A stretch of 64,000 nucleotides of DNA from the NCBI GenBank assembly GCA_905215155.1, contig CAJMPJ010000006.1, forward strand, positions 1 to 64,000. The letters run 5' to 3'. Position numbers and translations under genes: made by a program. The stretch's first letter is position 1; the number at the start of each line of letters is the position of its first letter. Below the pieces are notes generated by a model that did not search any database, had not been told where the DNA came from, and saw nothing but the letters and a program-made list of their open reading frames with translations. This DNA comes from an uncultured bacterium (GTDB lineage Bacteria; Bacillota; Clostridia; Lachnospirales; Lachnospiraceae). Of this stretch, positions 8,975-15,272 are shown piece after piece.

Positions 8975-9388
8975 TTACACCTCACTTTCTATTAAACTGT
9001 AGGCATATTCGGCCTGCTTGTATGGATCTTCGTATTTTTGCACCAGTGATTTTGCTTTGAACTTTACAGGATAAGTCGTTTCCGGCACATTCTTAGGCTC
9101 CCATATCCTTCCGAGCTTTTCTGCTCGTTTCCGCTTTTCTGCTCTAGCTTTTTCAAAGATCTCCTCATCAATAATTGGAGGGTAAAATTCATCGCCAAGG
9201 TAGTGCTTGTTCTGTAACATCTTACCTGCTGTGGCATGATAACAATCTATCCCAGCTTTTTTAGCAGCTTCCTTCAAAGAAAGGCCTGCCAAGTATCCAG
9301 AAAATAATTCTTTTACCTGCTCAGAAGTCTTTTCATCCACAACAGCTTTTCCATCTTCAATTCTATATCCATAGGGTGTGTGACCCAT
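8975..9388 (-). CDS. Recombinase-domain protein without catalytic domain
   Basis: This 137-aa protein corresponds to the central recombinase DNA-binding domain only: GHTPYGYRIEDG at the start, LSLKEAAKKAG, and NKHYLGDEFYPPIIDEEIF all match positions in the two larger neighbours. It has no resolvase domain with the catalytic serine and no zinc ribbon. Its ATG directly follows the TAG of the upstream recombinase with no bases between, and the next gene starts four bases later, so the three are a tightly coupled unit. From memory, trios with such a short middle member occur in several Firmicute mobile elements. It may act as an accessory subunit that helps assemble the complex or control direction. 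Confidence 0.85.
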   Translation of the reverse strand: MGHTPYGYRIEDGKAVVDEKTSEQVKELFSGYLAGLSLKEAAKKAGIDCYHATAGKMLQNKHYLGDEFYPPIIDEEIFEKARAEKRKRAEKLGRIWEPKNVPETTYPVKFKAKSLVQKYEDPYKQAEYAYSLIESEV

Positions 9389-10954
9389 CTAATTCACCAA
9401 CCTTTCCTTCAATGTGATTCCACATTTTAATTCAAAACCTACTTCCTCCCGTGAAAAGACAATAATCCTCTCTACGTAATCTTCAAACAACTCATCCTCA
9501 TAAGCTGTGAGCATTTTGGACTTAGTGGCAAACTTAAGCAGACGGTCAACTTCATCTGCTTTTGCAAAATTGGAATTGACGGAACGAGTAAGTTGATCCT
9601 TTTCGGCAAGAAGTTTTTCTCTTTCTGCCTCCAGTGCATTCTTTTCTTTATTAAACAGAGCAGGTTCCAGATACCCTTTGGCCATTAAACCTGTCAGTAC
9701 CTGGCTCTGCTCCATGTTGTTTTCAATTTTAGTTTCCAACTCTTCAATTCTACGAAAACTCGCTGCATTGTTCTGGTTACGTAACCCCTGCAAAAGTGGT
9801 CTTAATATGAACTTCTGACCGAACATGAGTTTATTCATCATCGTAACAAATGCAGTCTTTATATCTTCATCTCGAATGAACTGCATAGAACATTCCGTTA
9901 TATTGCTTATATGCTTACTGCAGCACCAAGCAATGTATTTTCTTGGACCGGATGAATGAATCCGTCTTTTAAAGGTACTGCCACATTCCGAGCAGATAAT
10001 TTTGCCAGAGAAAGAATATCGGTTTAGATATTTATTGTTGCGCTTTTCGATGCCTTTTTCCTTTGCCCTCTGATTGAGAATGGCATCTACAGCTTCAAAA
10101 TCTTCATGGCTGATAATTGCTTCATGGTGGTTTTCTACTAGATACATATTTTCCTCACCATAATTGGTGTGCCTGTTAAAATGGCTGTCAGTATACGTCT
10201 TTTGCAAAATAACATCACCAGTATATTTTTCATTGGTCAGAATCCCTCGAATGGTAGTAGCCGTCCAACGACCACCTCTTTTTGAAGGGATACCCTTTTG
10301 ATTAAGATCATTTGCAACTTTCTGTGTGCCTTTGCCCGATAATACCTCTGAAAAAATATACTTCACAATTTCAGCTTGCTTGGGATTTACTATCATCTGA
10401 CCGTCAATGTTTTGATACCCATACGGTGGGTAGGAAATTTTAAAGGTTCCGTTTTGAAATCGTCTTTGAATTGCCCATTTCGTATTTTCAGAAATGGAAA
10501 TTGACTCACTTTCTGCAAGCCCGCTTAATATGGAGAGCATTAATTCACTTTCCATTGAACCCGTATTGATGTTTTCTTTCTCAAAATAGATATGAATCCC
10601 AAGGTCCAACAGTTTACGAACCATCTCCAAACAATCCGTAGTGTTTCTTGCAAATCTACTAATAGACTTTGTAATAATTAAGTCAATCTTCTTGTTGTCA
10701 CAATCTGACAGCATCCTGAGAAGTTCCGTTCGGTTTTCTTTTTTGGTGCCACTAATTCCCTCATCATAATACAAGCCAACATACTCCCATTCTGGGTTTG
10801 CTTTTATGTATGTCTCATAATGGGATTTTTGTGCTTGTAGACTTACTAACTGTTCATCACTACCCGTAGAGACACGACAGTATGCGGCTACTCGTAGTTT
10901 AGGTTTGACAATCGATGCCACCTTATTTCCTTCTATTTTCGTTATCTTTTTCAT
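9389..10954 (-). CDS. Large serine recombinase (first of the trio)
   Basis: The 521-aa enzyme has the resolvase domain with nucleophile Ser in [13 protein letters not shown], conserved [15 protein letters not shown], a recombinase domain, a zinc ribbon (CSECGSTF then WCCSKH), and a C-terminal coiled coil. It is related to the 7403-8971 enzyme but clearly diverged, so the pair is not a recent duplication. I chose the ATG at 10954 because AAGGAGG lies nine bases upstream. It follows the SHOCT gene by 61 bp. It probably forms the integrase together with one or both downstream recombinases. Confidence 0.93.
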   Translation of the reverse strand: MKKITKIEGNKVASIVKPKLRVAAYCRVSTGSDEQLVSLQAQKSHYETYIKANPEWEYVGLYYDEGISGTKKENRTELLRMLSDCDNKKIDLIITKSISRFARNTTDCLEMVRKLLDLGIHIYFEKENINTGSMESELMLSILSGLAESESISISENTKWAIQRRFQNGTFKISYPPYGYQNIDGQMIVNPKQAEIVKYIFSEVLSGKGTQKVANDLNQKGIPSKRGGRWTATTIRGILTNEKYTGDVILQKTYTDSHFNRHTNYGEENMYLVENHHEAIISHEDFEAVDAILNQRAKEKGIEKRNNKYLNRYSFSGKIICSECGSTFKRRIHSSGPRKYIAWCCSKHISNITECSMQFIRDEDIKTAFVTMMNKLMFGQKFILRPLLQGLRNQNNAASFRRIEELETKIENNMEQSQVLTGLMAKGYLEPALFNKEKNALEAEREKLLAEKDQLTRSVNSNFAKADEVDRLLKFATKSKMLTAYEDELFEDYVERIIVFSREEVGFELKCGITLKERLVN

Positions 10955-11015
10955 CGCCTCACCTCCTTCTTGGTAGGTCACATATTACCTCTTAAACCCT
11001 TATATATCAACGGAT

Positions 11016-11252
11016 TCAGGTCATTATCTCTGCTAAAAAAGGAGAGAAAGTTTGGCGGTTGAGTGCGTCTATCTTGTTGAATTCTGCCTCCGTTATTAAA
11101 CCTTTTTGAAGCATCTTTCTAAGTAGTTTCTCTGCTTGAATATAATCAAACTCACGCTGTAGTTGCTCCTGTGACATTTTCTTTAATTCGATGCTTTTGT
11201 CTATAACCCCATCTGAGATCTTCATAACTTTTTTATCCTCATGCTGATTCAT
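11016..11252 (-). CDS. Small SHOCT-domain protein ahead of the recombinases
   Basis: The 78-aa protein has a SHOCT-like C-terminal half: AEKLLRKMLQKGLITEAEFNKI matches the usual pattern of a short amphipathic helix, then G-x-I-T-x-x-E-F. It begins the recombinase operon, with a strong ribosome binding site (GGAGGTGATTCTAC before ATG 11252). SHOCT proteins of this size often precede serine-recombinase trios in Firmicute elements. That position makes a recombination accessory or directionality factor plausible, but this is an inference from context only. The conserved 37-nt motif described at 11270-11306 lies directly upstream. Confidence 0.75.
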   Translation of the reverse strand: MNQHEDKKVMKISDGVIDKSIELKKMSQEQLQREFDYIQAEKLLRKMLQKGLITEAEFNKIDALNRQTFSPFLAEIMT

Positions 11253-11269
11253 GTAGAATCACCTCCTAC

Positions 11270-11306
11270 CTAATAGCCGCGGGAACAGGTCGAAGTTGAG
11301 GATTTG
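11270..11306 (-). promoter_or_regulatory. Conserved 37-nt motif, copy A
   Basis: On the minus strand this reads AAATCCTCAAC, 16 variable bases, then GGCTATTAG, and ends 17 nt before the SHOCT start codon. The same two blocks with exactly 16 bases between them recur at 44473-44509 and 49303-49339, always on the minus strand just upstream of a gene. It may be a promoter for a non-standard sigma factor or an RNA control element. The function is unknown. Confidence 0.6.
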
Positions 11307-11326
11307 TAAAAATAAAATCAAAGCAT

Positions 11327-11362
11327 AAAAAAGAGCCTGCAAGGGAATAACCCCCACAGGCT
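11327..11362 (-). terminator. Terminator of the late/lysis operon
   Basis: On the minus strand AGCCTG-TGGGGGTTATTCCCTTG-CAGGCT, with an inner GGG/CCC pair, is followed by CTTTTTTATG. It lies about 80 nt beyond the stop of the amidase C-terminal fragment (11444). It is therefore most simply the original end of the phage late operon, now cut off from it by the Rrf2-MATE cassette. Confidence 0.7.
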
Positions 11363-11443
11363 ATATACATCTAATAGTTAATATTTTTTAGGGAAACTCT
11401 GTAAAGCTAAAGCATAATTGCCTATTAACTCGCTCACCTTTGA

Positions 11444-11530
11444 TTAATCATACTTAATAAATGCATCCGTAAATCCTGCCTTTTTAGCTTTGGCAAGCTG
11501 TGCCTCAGCATTTGCTTTTTTTAATTTAAG
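11444..11530 (-). pseudogene. Severed C-terminal end of the lysis amidase
   Basis: Read on the minus strand, the codons give LKLKKANAEAQLAKAKKAG, then FTDAFIKYD and TAA. This is the second half of a SPOR-like cell-wall-binding repeat of the form VQVGAFS-KANAEAxLxKxKxAGF seen at the C-terminus of many Firmicute phage amidases. The amidase at 14122-14775 stops just inside the first half of such a repeat (YYRLQIGS). The two pieces are on the same strand in the right order, separated by 2.6 kb carrying Rrf2 and MATE genes. No start codon precedes the fragment in frame. Confidence 0.7.
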
Positions 11531-11763
11531 TTTATTAGTTTTATTTCTGTCAGTCAATTCGGGAAGGGGGGCAATGCCAGTCAGTACAAAACAGACGCAT
11601 GGAAGTGCTACACCTTTTTTTATTTCGTAAGATTTTTGTTTGATAACTTAATTTTACATTAAAAAGAGAGAAGATTCCTTATATTTGGGACATTTTTTTT
11701 GAAAGTTATTTATAAAACATGGTTTAGCTCAGGCCTATGTAGATAAAACTATGGAAATTAATA
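11531..11763. other. Intergenic stretch, junction of the Rrf2-MATE cassette
   Basis: The stretch contains GGGAAGGG at about 11562, a short sequence also found at the opposite junction (about 14151-14158). Otherwise it is A+T-rich with no recognisable gene, transposase remnant or inverted repeat. The left edge of the cassette probably falls here, but it cannot be placed to the base. Confidence 0.4.
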
Positions 11764-11792
11764 TTGACAAGATTAAAGGCATATAACATAAT
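11764..11792 (+). promoter_or_regulatory. Promoter of the Rrf2 gene
   Basis: TTGACA (11764-11769), a 17-bp spacer and CATAAT (11787-11792) form a near-consensus sigma-A promoter 42 bp before the Rrf2 start codon. If the regulator is autogenous, its operator should lie at or near this site; no obvious palindrome is visible. Confidence 0.65.
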
Positions 11793-11834
11793 CATAGATA
11801 AATGCAGTCTTCAATATCCTTAAGGAGTGTTAAT

Positions 11835-12239
11835 ATGAAATATACAAAAGCTACGAATTATGCTTTGCACACAATATCATTCATGATTGAAAGGGGGCAA
11901 AACGAAAAGTTAAGTGTACACGTACTAGCAGAACGCTTTAAAGTGTCTGTTACTTATTTATCTAAAATTTTGACCCAACTTGTTAAGGCTGGGCTGATTG
12001 AATCTGTATCTGGCGCTAACGGGGGCTATGCATTACGAAAACCTCCTGAAACTATTTCTTTCATGGATGTAATTTGGGCAATTGAAGGAGATGGTGCATT
12101 TTTTGAATGTGGTCTGCAACACGAATCGAAATGTCCTCTACAAAAGGTAATGAATGAGGCAGAATCCATGATGGAACAGTATTTACAGGAAAAAAAACTT
12201 ATTGATACTATTTCTATAGAGGCAGATGAAAAACTATAA
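11835..12239 (+). CDS. Rrf2-family transcriptional regulator
   Basis: The 134-aa protein has the Rrf2 winged-helix fold: the start MKYTKATNYALHTI, the recognition region VSVTYLSKILTQLVKAGL, the wing SGANGGYALRKP, and a C-terminal region with ECGLQHESKCPLQKV whose cysteines correspond to those that bind an Fe-S cluster or sense redox or electrophile stress in relatives. I chose the ATG at 11835, preceded by AAGGAG; a longer frame starts at 11802 without a ribosome binding site. It is followed by a MATE pump gene on the same strand, and control of that pump is the likely role. The gene and pump are A+T-rich and in opposite orientation to the phage genes around them. Confidence 0.9.
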   Translation: MKYTKATNYALHTISFMIERGQNEKLSVHVLAERFKVSVTYLSKILTQLVKAGLIESVSGANGGYALRKPPETISFMDVIWAIEGDGAFFECGLQHESKCPLQKVMNEAESMMEQYLQEKKLIDTISIEADEKL

Positions 12240-12508
12240 TGCTTTGCTAAGAACCATCTAATAATTTTTATTTACAATAATTAAGGACTATATATGTCTA
12301 TAATATCTTCAAAAGGAGAAGTGATATGAGCTATGGAAATTGCTCTTACAATTCCATATTGCAGAAAAAACTTATTGATACTATTTCTATAGTGACAGAT
12401 GAAAAACTATAATGCTTTGCTTAAGAATCATCTAATATTTTTATTTACAATAATTAAGGACTATATATGTCTATAATATCTTCAAAAGGAGAAATGATAT
12501 GAGTAAAA
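12190..12508 (+). repeat. 173-bp tandem duplication across the Rrf2-MATE junction
   Basis: The sequence from the last codons of Rrf2 through the intergenic region to the first bases of the MATE gene occurs twice in tandem. For example, TATATGTCTATAATATCTTC appears near 12291 and 12464, and the ATG after AAAAGGAGAA at 12326 and 12499, giving a 173-bp period. The copies differ by only a few substitutions and single-base indels, so the event is recent. Confidence 0.9.
12326..12412 (+). CDS. 28-aa chimeric mini-ORF made by the duplication
   Basis: It starts with its own ribosome binding site (AAAAGGAGAAGTGAT before ATG) and reads MSYGNCSYNSILQ, then the Rrf2 tail KKLIDTISIVTDEKL and stop. The first part is a shrunken copy of the MATE N-terminus and the second is the duplicated Rrf2 C-terminus. 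It sits between the real genes and may act only as a translated leader for the pump, or have no function. Confidence 0.4.
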   Translation: MSYGNCSYNSILQKKLIDTISIVTDEKL

Positions 12509-13863
12509 TTAATGAGCTTGAGAGCAAACCAGTAGGAAAATTACTCTTACAATATTCCATGCCAGCCATACTTGGGTTATTCGCAAATTCTTTCTATATT
12601 GTTATAGACCGTATATTTATTGGGAGTATACCAAATATTGGGGCTATAGCTTTAAACGCAGTAGGTCTTACAGTACCTATCACTACGATCATTTTGGCAT
12701 TATCAGCGATGATTGCATTTGGTTCCGCTGGCAATATTTCTATCAAATTAGGACAAGATAAGCGAGAAGAAGCTGAAAATACGCTTGGAAATGCCTTTGT
12801 ACTTTCGATAGTGGTAGGTGTAACAATTACTGCGTTGTTTTTTGTTTTTCAAAATAAAGTATTTGCTTTTATCGGAATTCAAGGAGAAACGCTTTCCTAT
12901 GCAAAGTCGTATACAACAATTATTGTACTAGGTACTGTATTTAACATATTAGGATTTGCCTTGCCAATTCTTGTGCGTTCTTACGGTAATCCAACTTTCT
13001 CTGCGATTATAACATTGACAGGCTGTGCTCTTAATATTGGATTAGATGTTCTGTTTATTCCTGTATTAAACATGGGAATAGAAGGCGCAGCCGTAGCAAC
13101 TGTATTGTCACAGTTTGTAACGGTCATTCTTGGATTAGCTTATTTTAAAACACAGAAGACGACGCTACATATTGAAAAGAGAATTTTCAAAGTCCAGCCT
13201 AAATTAGTGAAGGAAATTGTTTCTATCGGTTTATCACCCTTTTCCAATCAACTCTCTATTACTGTTGCGCAGTTTGTAAGCAACTACGCTTTAAGGCTAT
13301 ATGGTGGAGAATCAGCGGTCGGAGCTATGACTATTATAACATCAGTTGCCTCTATGTTCTTAATGCCCGTTTATGGAATTGCACAAGGAATGCAACCAAT
13401 TGTCGGATATAATTATGCAAAAAAGTTATATAAACGAGTTATAAAGACTCTGGCTCAAGCTATTATATTAGGGCTTGCTATATTAGGAACGGGTACTTGT
13501 CTAACATTATTATTCCCGACATCCATAGTAGGACTGTTTAACCATAATTCAGAGCTTGCGAACATTACGCTTGTTGGTCTTACAAAGTACATGCTTTTAC
13601 TTCCATTTGCTGTTATTCCAACATTCGGTTCCGGTTTTATGTCATTAACGAATAGAGCTAAAACTGCAGTATTCATAAATATAACAAGACAAGCCATTAT
13701 TTTAACATTAGTTATTTGCTTTTTGCCGAGATTAATTGGAACAAATGGTCTTTGGTTCGCACAGTCAATAGCAGATATTTTATCTAGTCTCCTTGTAGTA
13801 CTAGTTTTTGTCAAAGGATATGGACATATCTTTCAAAAAAATGAAAATATAAAAAGTGAATAA
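12499..13863 (+). CDS. MATE-family multidrug efflux transporter
   Basis: The 454-aa integral membrane protein has about 12 predicted helices in two MatE repeats. It starts with a typical PVGKLLLQYSMPAILG segment, as in MepA/DinF-like pumps, followed by FYIVIDRIFIGS. Such pumps export cationic drugs or toxic metabolites in exchange for sodium ions or protons. The start at 12499 has AAAAGGAG nine bases upstream. It is probably controlled by the Rrf2 protein encoded just before it. The gene is complete. It is cargo inserted in the phage lysis module and could give the lysogen a resistance or stress phenotype; the substrate cannot be predicted. Confidence 0.92.
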   Translation: MSKINELESKPVGKLLLQYSMPAILGLFANSFYIVIDRIFIGSIPNIGAIALNAVGLTVPITTIILALSAMIAFGSAGNISIKLGQDKREEAENTLGNAFVLSIVVGVTITALFFVFQNKVFAFIGIQGETLSYAKSYTTIIVLGTVFNILGFALPILVRSYGNPTFSAIITLTGCALNIGLDVLFIPVLNMGIEGAAVATVLSQFVTVILGLAYFKTQKTTLHIEKRIFKVQPKLVKEIVSIGLSPFSNQLSITVAQFVSNYALRLYGGESAVGAMTIITSVASMFLMPVYGIAQGMQPIVGYNYAKKLYKRVIKTLAQAIILGLAILGTGTCLTLLFPTSIVGLFNHNSELANITLVGLTKYMLLLPFAVIPTFGSGFMSLTNRAKTAVFINITRQAIILTLVICFLPRLIGTNGLWFAQSIADILSSLLVVLVFVKGYGHIFQKNENIKSE

Positions 13864-13980
13864 AAGAATCCTAAACCAATGCTTTTCTGCTACGTGCTAC
13901 GATAAACCAATAAAATAGCTAATATCCGCCATATGAAAAAAACGTGAGTTTGGTGGGAAGCGTTCCTGTTCAAATACCTT

Positions 13981-14016
13981 TGCCCTCTAGGCTCATAAGT
14001 TTGGAGGGCATTTATT
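13981..14016 (+). terminator. Terminator of the Rrf2-MATE transcript
   Basis: TGCCCTC (13981-13987) and GAGGGCA (14004-14010) form a 7-bp stem with a 16-nt loop, followed by TTTATT on the plus strand. It lies about 120 nt after the MATE stop. The rest of 13864-14121 shows no gene. Confidence 0.65.
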
Positions 14017-14121
14017 ATGTGTAAATATTACTTTAAATTGCCACATGAGTCTTCACTTCATATTGATGGATGGATTTAGTCAGAGTTTTCTTCCTGTACA
14101 CACTCAGAATGCTTTAATAAT

Positions 14122-14775
14122 TTATGGCTGTCTACTTCGGCCATTTTTATGGGAAGGGCTCCCAATTTGTAAACGATAATATTTCTTTTTCGCCGATTCT
14201 GCTGATTTTTCTTCTTCGCTTAGAAGTTTCTTAACATCCGCTCTAAAGGTATCCATGGTCTTGCCATGCTTAGGAAACCAGGGCATAACATCCGCATGGT
14301 TACTGGCTATACCTTGTTTATAGCCTTCACTATGACAGATGATATCCTTCTCACTAAGTCCATAGAGTTTGCAAAGATGTACACAAAGCTCCACTGCTTC
14401 CTTGTAAACAGCAGAAAAATACGAGGCATCGGTTAGACCGTCCTCGCAAATTTCAATTCCTATATGCGTGTTATTCGCATCTCCTCCAGCATGCCAACCA
14501 CGATGATTCCATGGTAATGTTTGATAGGTGGCAACGGAGCCATCTGCTAATTTTCCAATAAAAGCATGGACACAAACTTGACGACCTCCGGGTTTATCCT
14601 GATTCCAATGATTGTTGTATTGATTCTTTCCGAGCAAACCGTCATCCGGACCAACATATCTCTTCAACCACGGGTTATTAGCCCCTGTTGAGTGAACCAT
14701 TATACCCTTTGGTGTTATAGTTTTGCCTGCTTTGTAGCAGGCATTGTTCGTAAGTATTAATTTACGTAGATTCAT
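14122..14775 (-). CDS. Phage N-acetylmuramoyl-L-alanine amidase, C-terminus lost
   Basis: The 217-aa endolysin has an Amidase_2 (T7 lysozyme/PGRP-like) domain in residues 20-165, with zinc ligands in IMVHSTGAN and ICHSEG...ASNHADVMPW and the motif THIGIEICEDG. It cleaves the amide bond between MurNAc and L-Ala of peptidoglycan at lysis. After a short linker the protein enters a SPOR-like repeat (YYRLQIGS) but then diverges (PSHKNGRSRQP) and stops. The expected remainder is found at 11444-11530. The catalytic domain is intact, so the enzyme may still work with reduced wall binding. The start overlaps the holin stop by 4 bp (ATGA). Confidence 0.85.
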   Translation of the reverse strand: MNLRKLILTNNACYKAGKTITPKGIMVHSTGANNPWLKRYVGPDDGLLGKNQYNNHWNQDKPGGRQVCVHAFIGKLADGSVATYQTLPWNHRGWHAGGDANNTHIGIEICEDGLTDASYFSAVYKEAVELCVHLCKLYGLSEKDIICHSEGYKQGIASNHADVMPWFPKHGKTMDTFRADVKKLLSEEEKSAESAKKKYYRLQIGSPSHKNGRSRQP

Positions 14776-15188
14776 TTATAGTCCTCCTTTTCACTTCTGT
14801 TGTGAAGCTGCTCTAATACATCCTTGAGTTTCTGTGGTACAGGCAGACCAACATGAACAGCATTTTCAAGTATGGATATGCCTTCATTTGAAAGATAAAA
14901 AAATATGACCGCTGTTCGTATAACAGAGCCATCTCCAATAACGTTTTTATCAATAATGTGACCGATTGCTACCAATGAAAAGATGAGTACTTTCTTGAAT
15001 ATGCCGCGAAAGCCTACCTCTCTGGATAGTTTCTTATCAAGCACAGCACACATCAAACCTGTGATGTAATCAATCACAACAAAAGTAAGTAAAGCATATA
15101 AAAATCCGTCCCATCCTCCGAGAAAATATCCGAGCCAACCACCAACAACAGCAAATGTCACTTGAATCCAGTTCCAAATTTCCTTCAT
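14772..15188 (-). CDS. Holin of the toxin secretion/phage lysis family
   Basis: The 138-aa protein matches the phage_holin_4 (Cph1/TcdE-like) family: an amphipathic N-terminus, helices GGWLGYFLGGWDGFLYA and LLTFVVIDYITGLMCAVL, the conserved region KKLSREVGFRGIFKKV, and a further helix after DGSVIRTAVIFFYLSNEG. It forms membrane lesions that let the amidase reach the cell wall. The ribosome binding site AGGAGG precedes ATG 15188. The gene overlaps the amidase by 4 bp, a normal holin-endolysin arrangement. Confidence 0.93.
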   Translation of the reverse strand: MKEIWNWIQVTFAVVGGWLGYFLGGWDGFLYALLTFVVIDYITGLMCAVLDKKLSREVGFRGIFKKVLIFSLVAIGHIIDKNVIGDGSVIRTAVIFFYLSNEGISILENAVHVGLPVPQKLKDVLEQLHNRSEKEDYK

Positions 15189-15218
15189 TATCTTAACCTC
15201 CTATCATTTTGATTACAT

Positions 15219-15247
15219 AAAAAAACGCCAACCGAAATAGGCAAGCG
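15219..15247 (-). terminator. Hairpin with T-run between tail and lysis genes
   Basis: On the minus strand CGCTTGCC-TATTTC-GGTTGGCG pairs with some wobble and is followed by seven T. It may reduce transcription from the tail genes into the lysis genes. The stem is modest, so leaky termination is likely. Confidence 0.5.
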
Positions 15248-15272
15248 TATACTTTTATAGTTTATTTTTCCT

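Noticed and set aside
12186..12520. Repeat at the Rrf2-MATE junction as a CRISPR-like or insertion-sequence repeat
   Set aside because: There are only two tandem copies, including coding ends of both neighbours; it is a simple tandem duplication.
11562..14158. GGGAAGGG at both cassette junctions as a proven target-site duplication
   Set aside because: Eight bases of low-complexity sequence could match by chance, and no inverted repeats or transposase are present.
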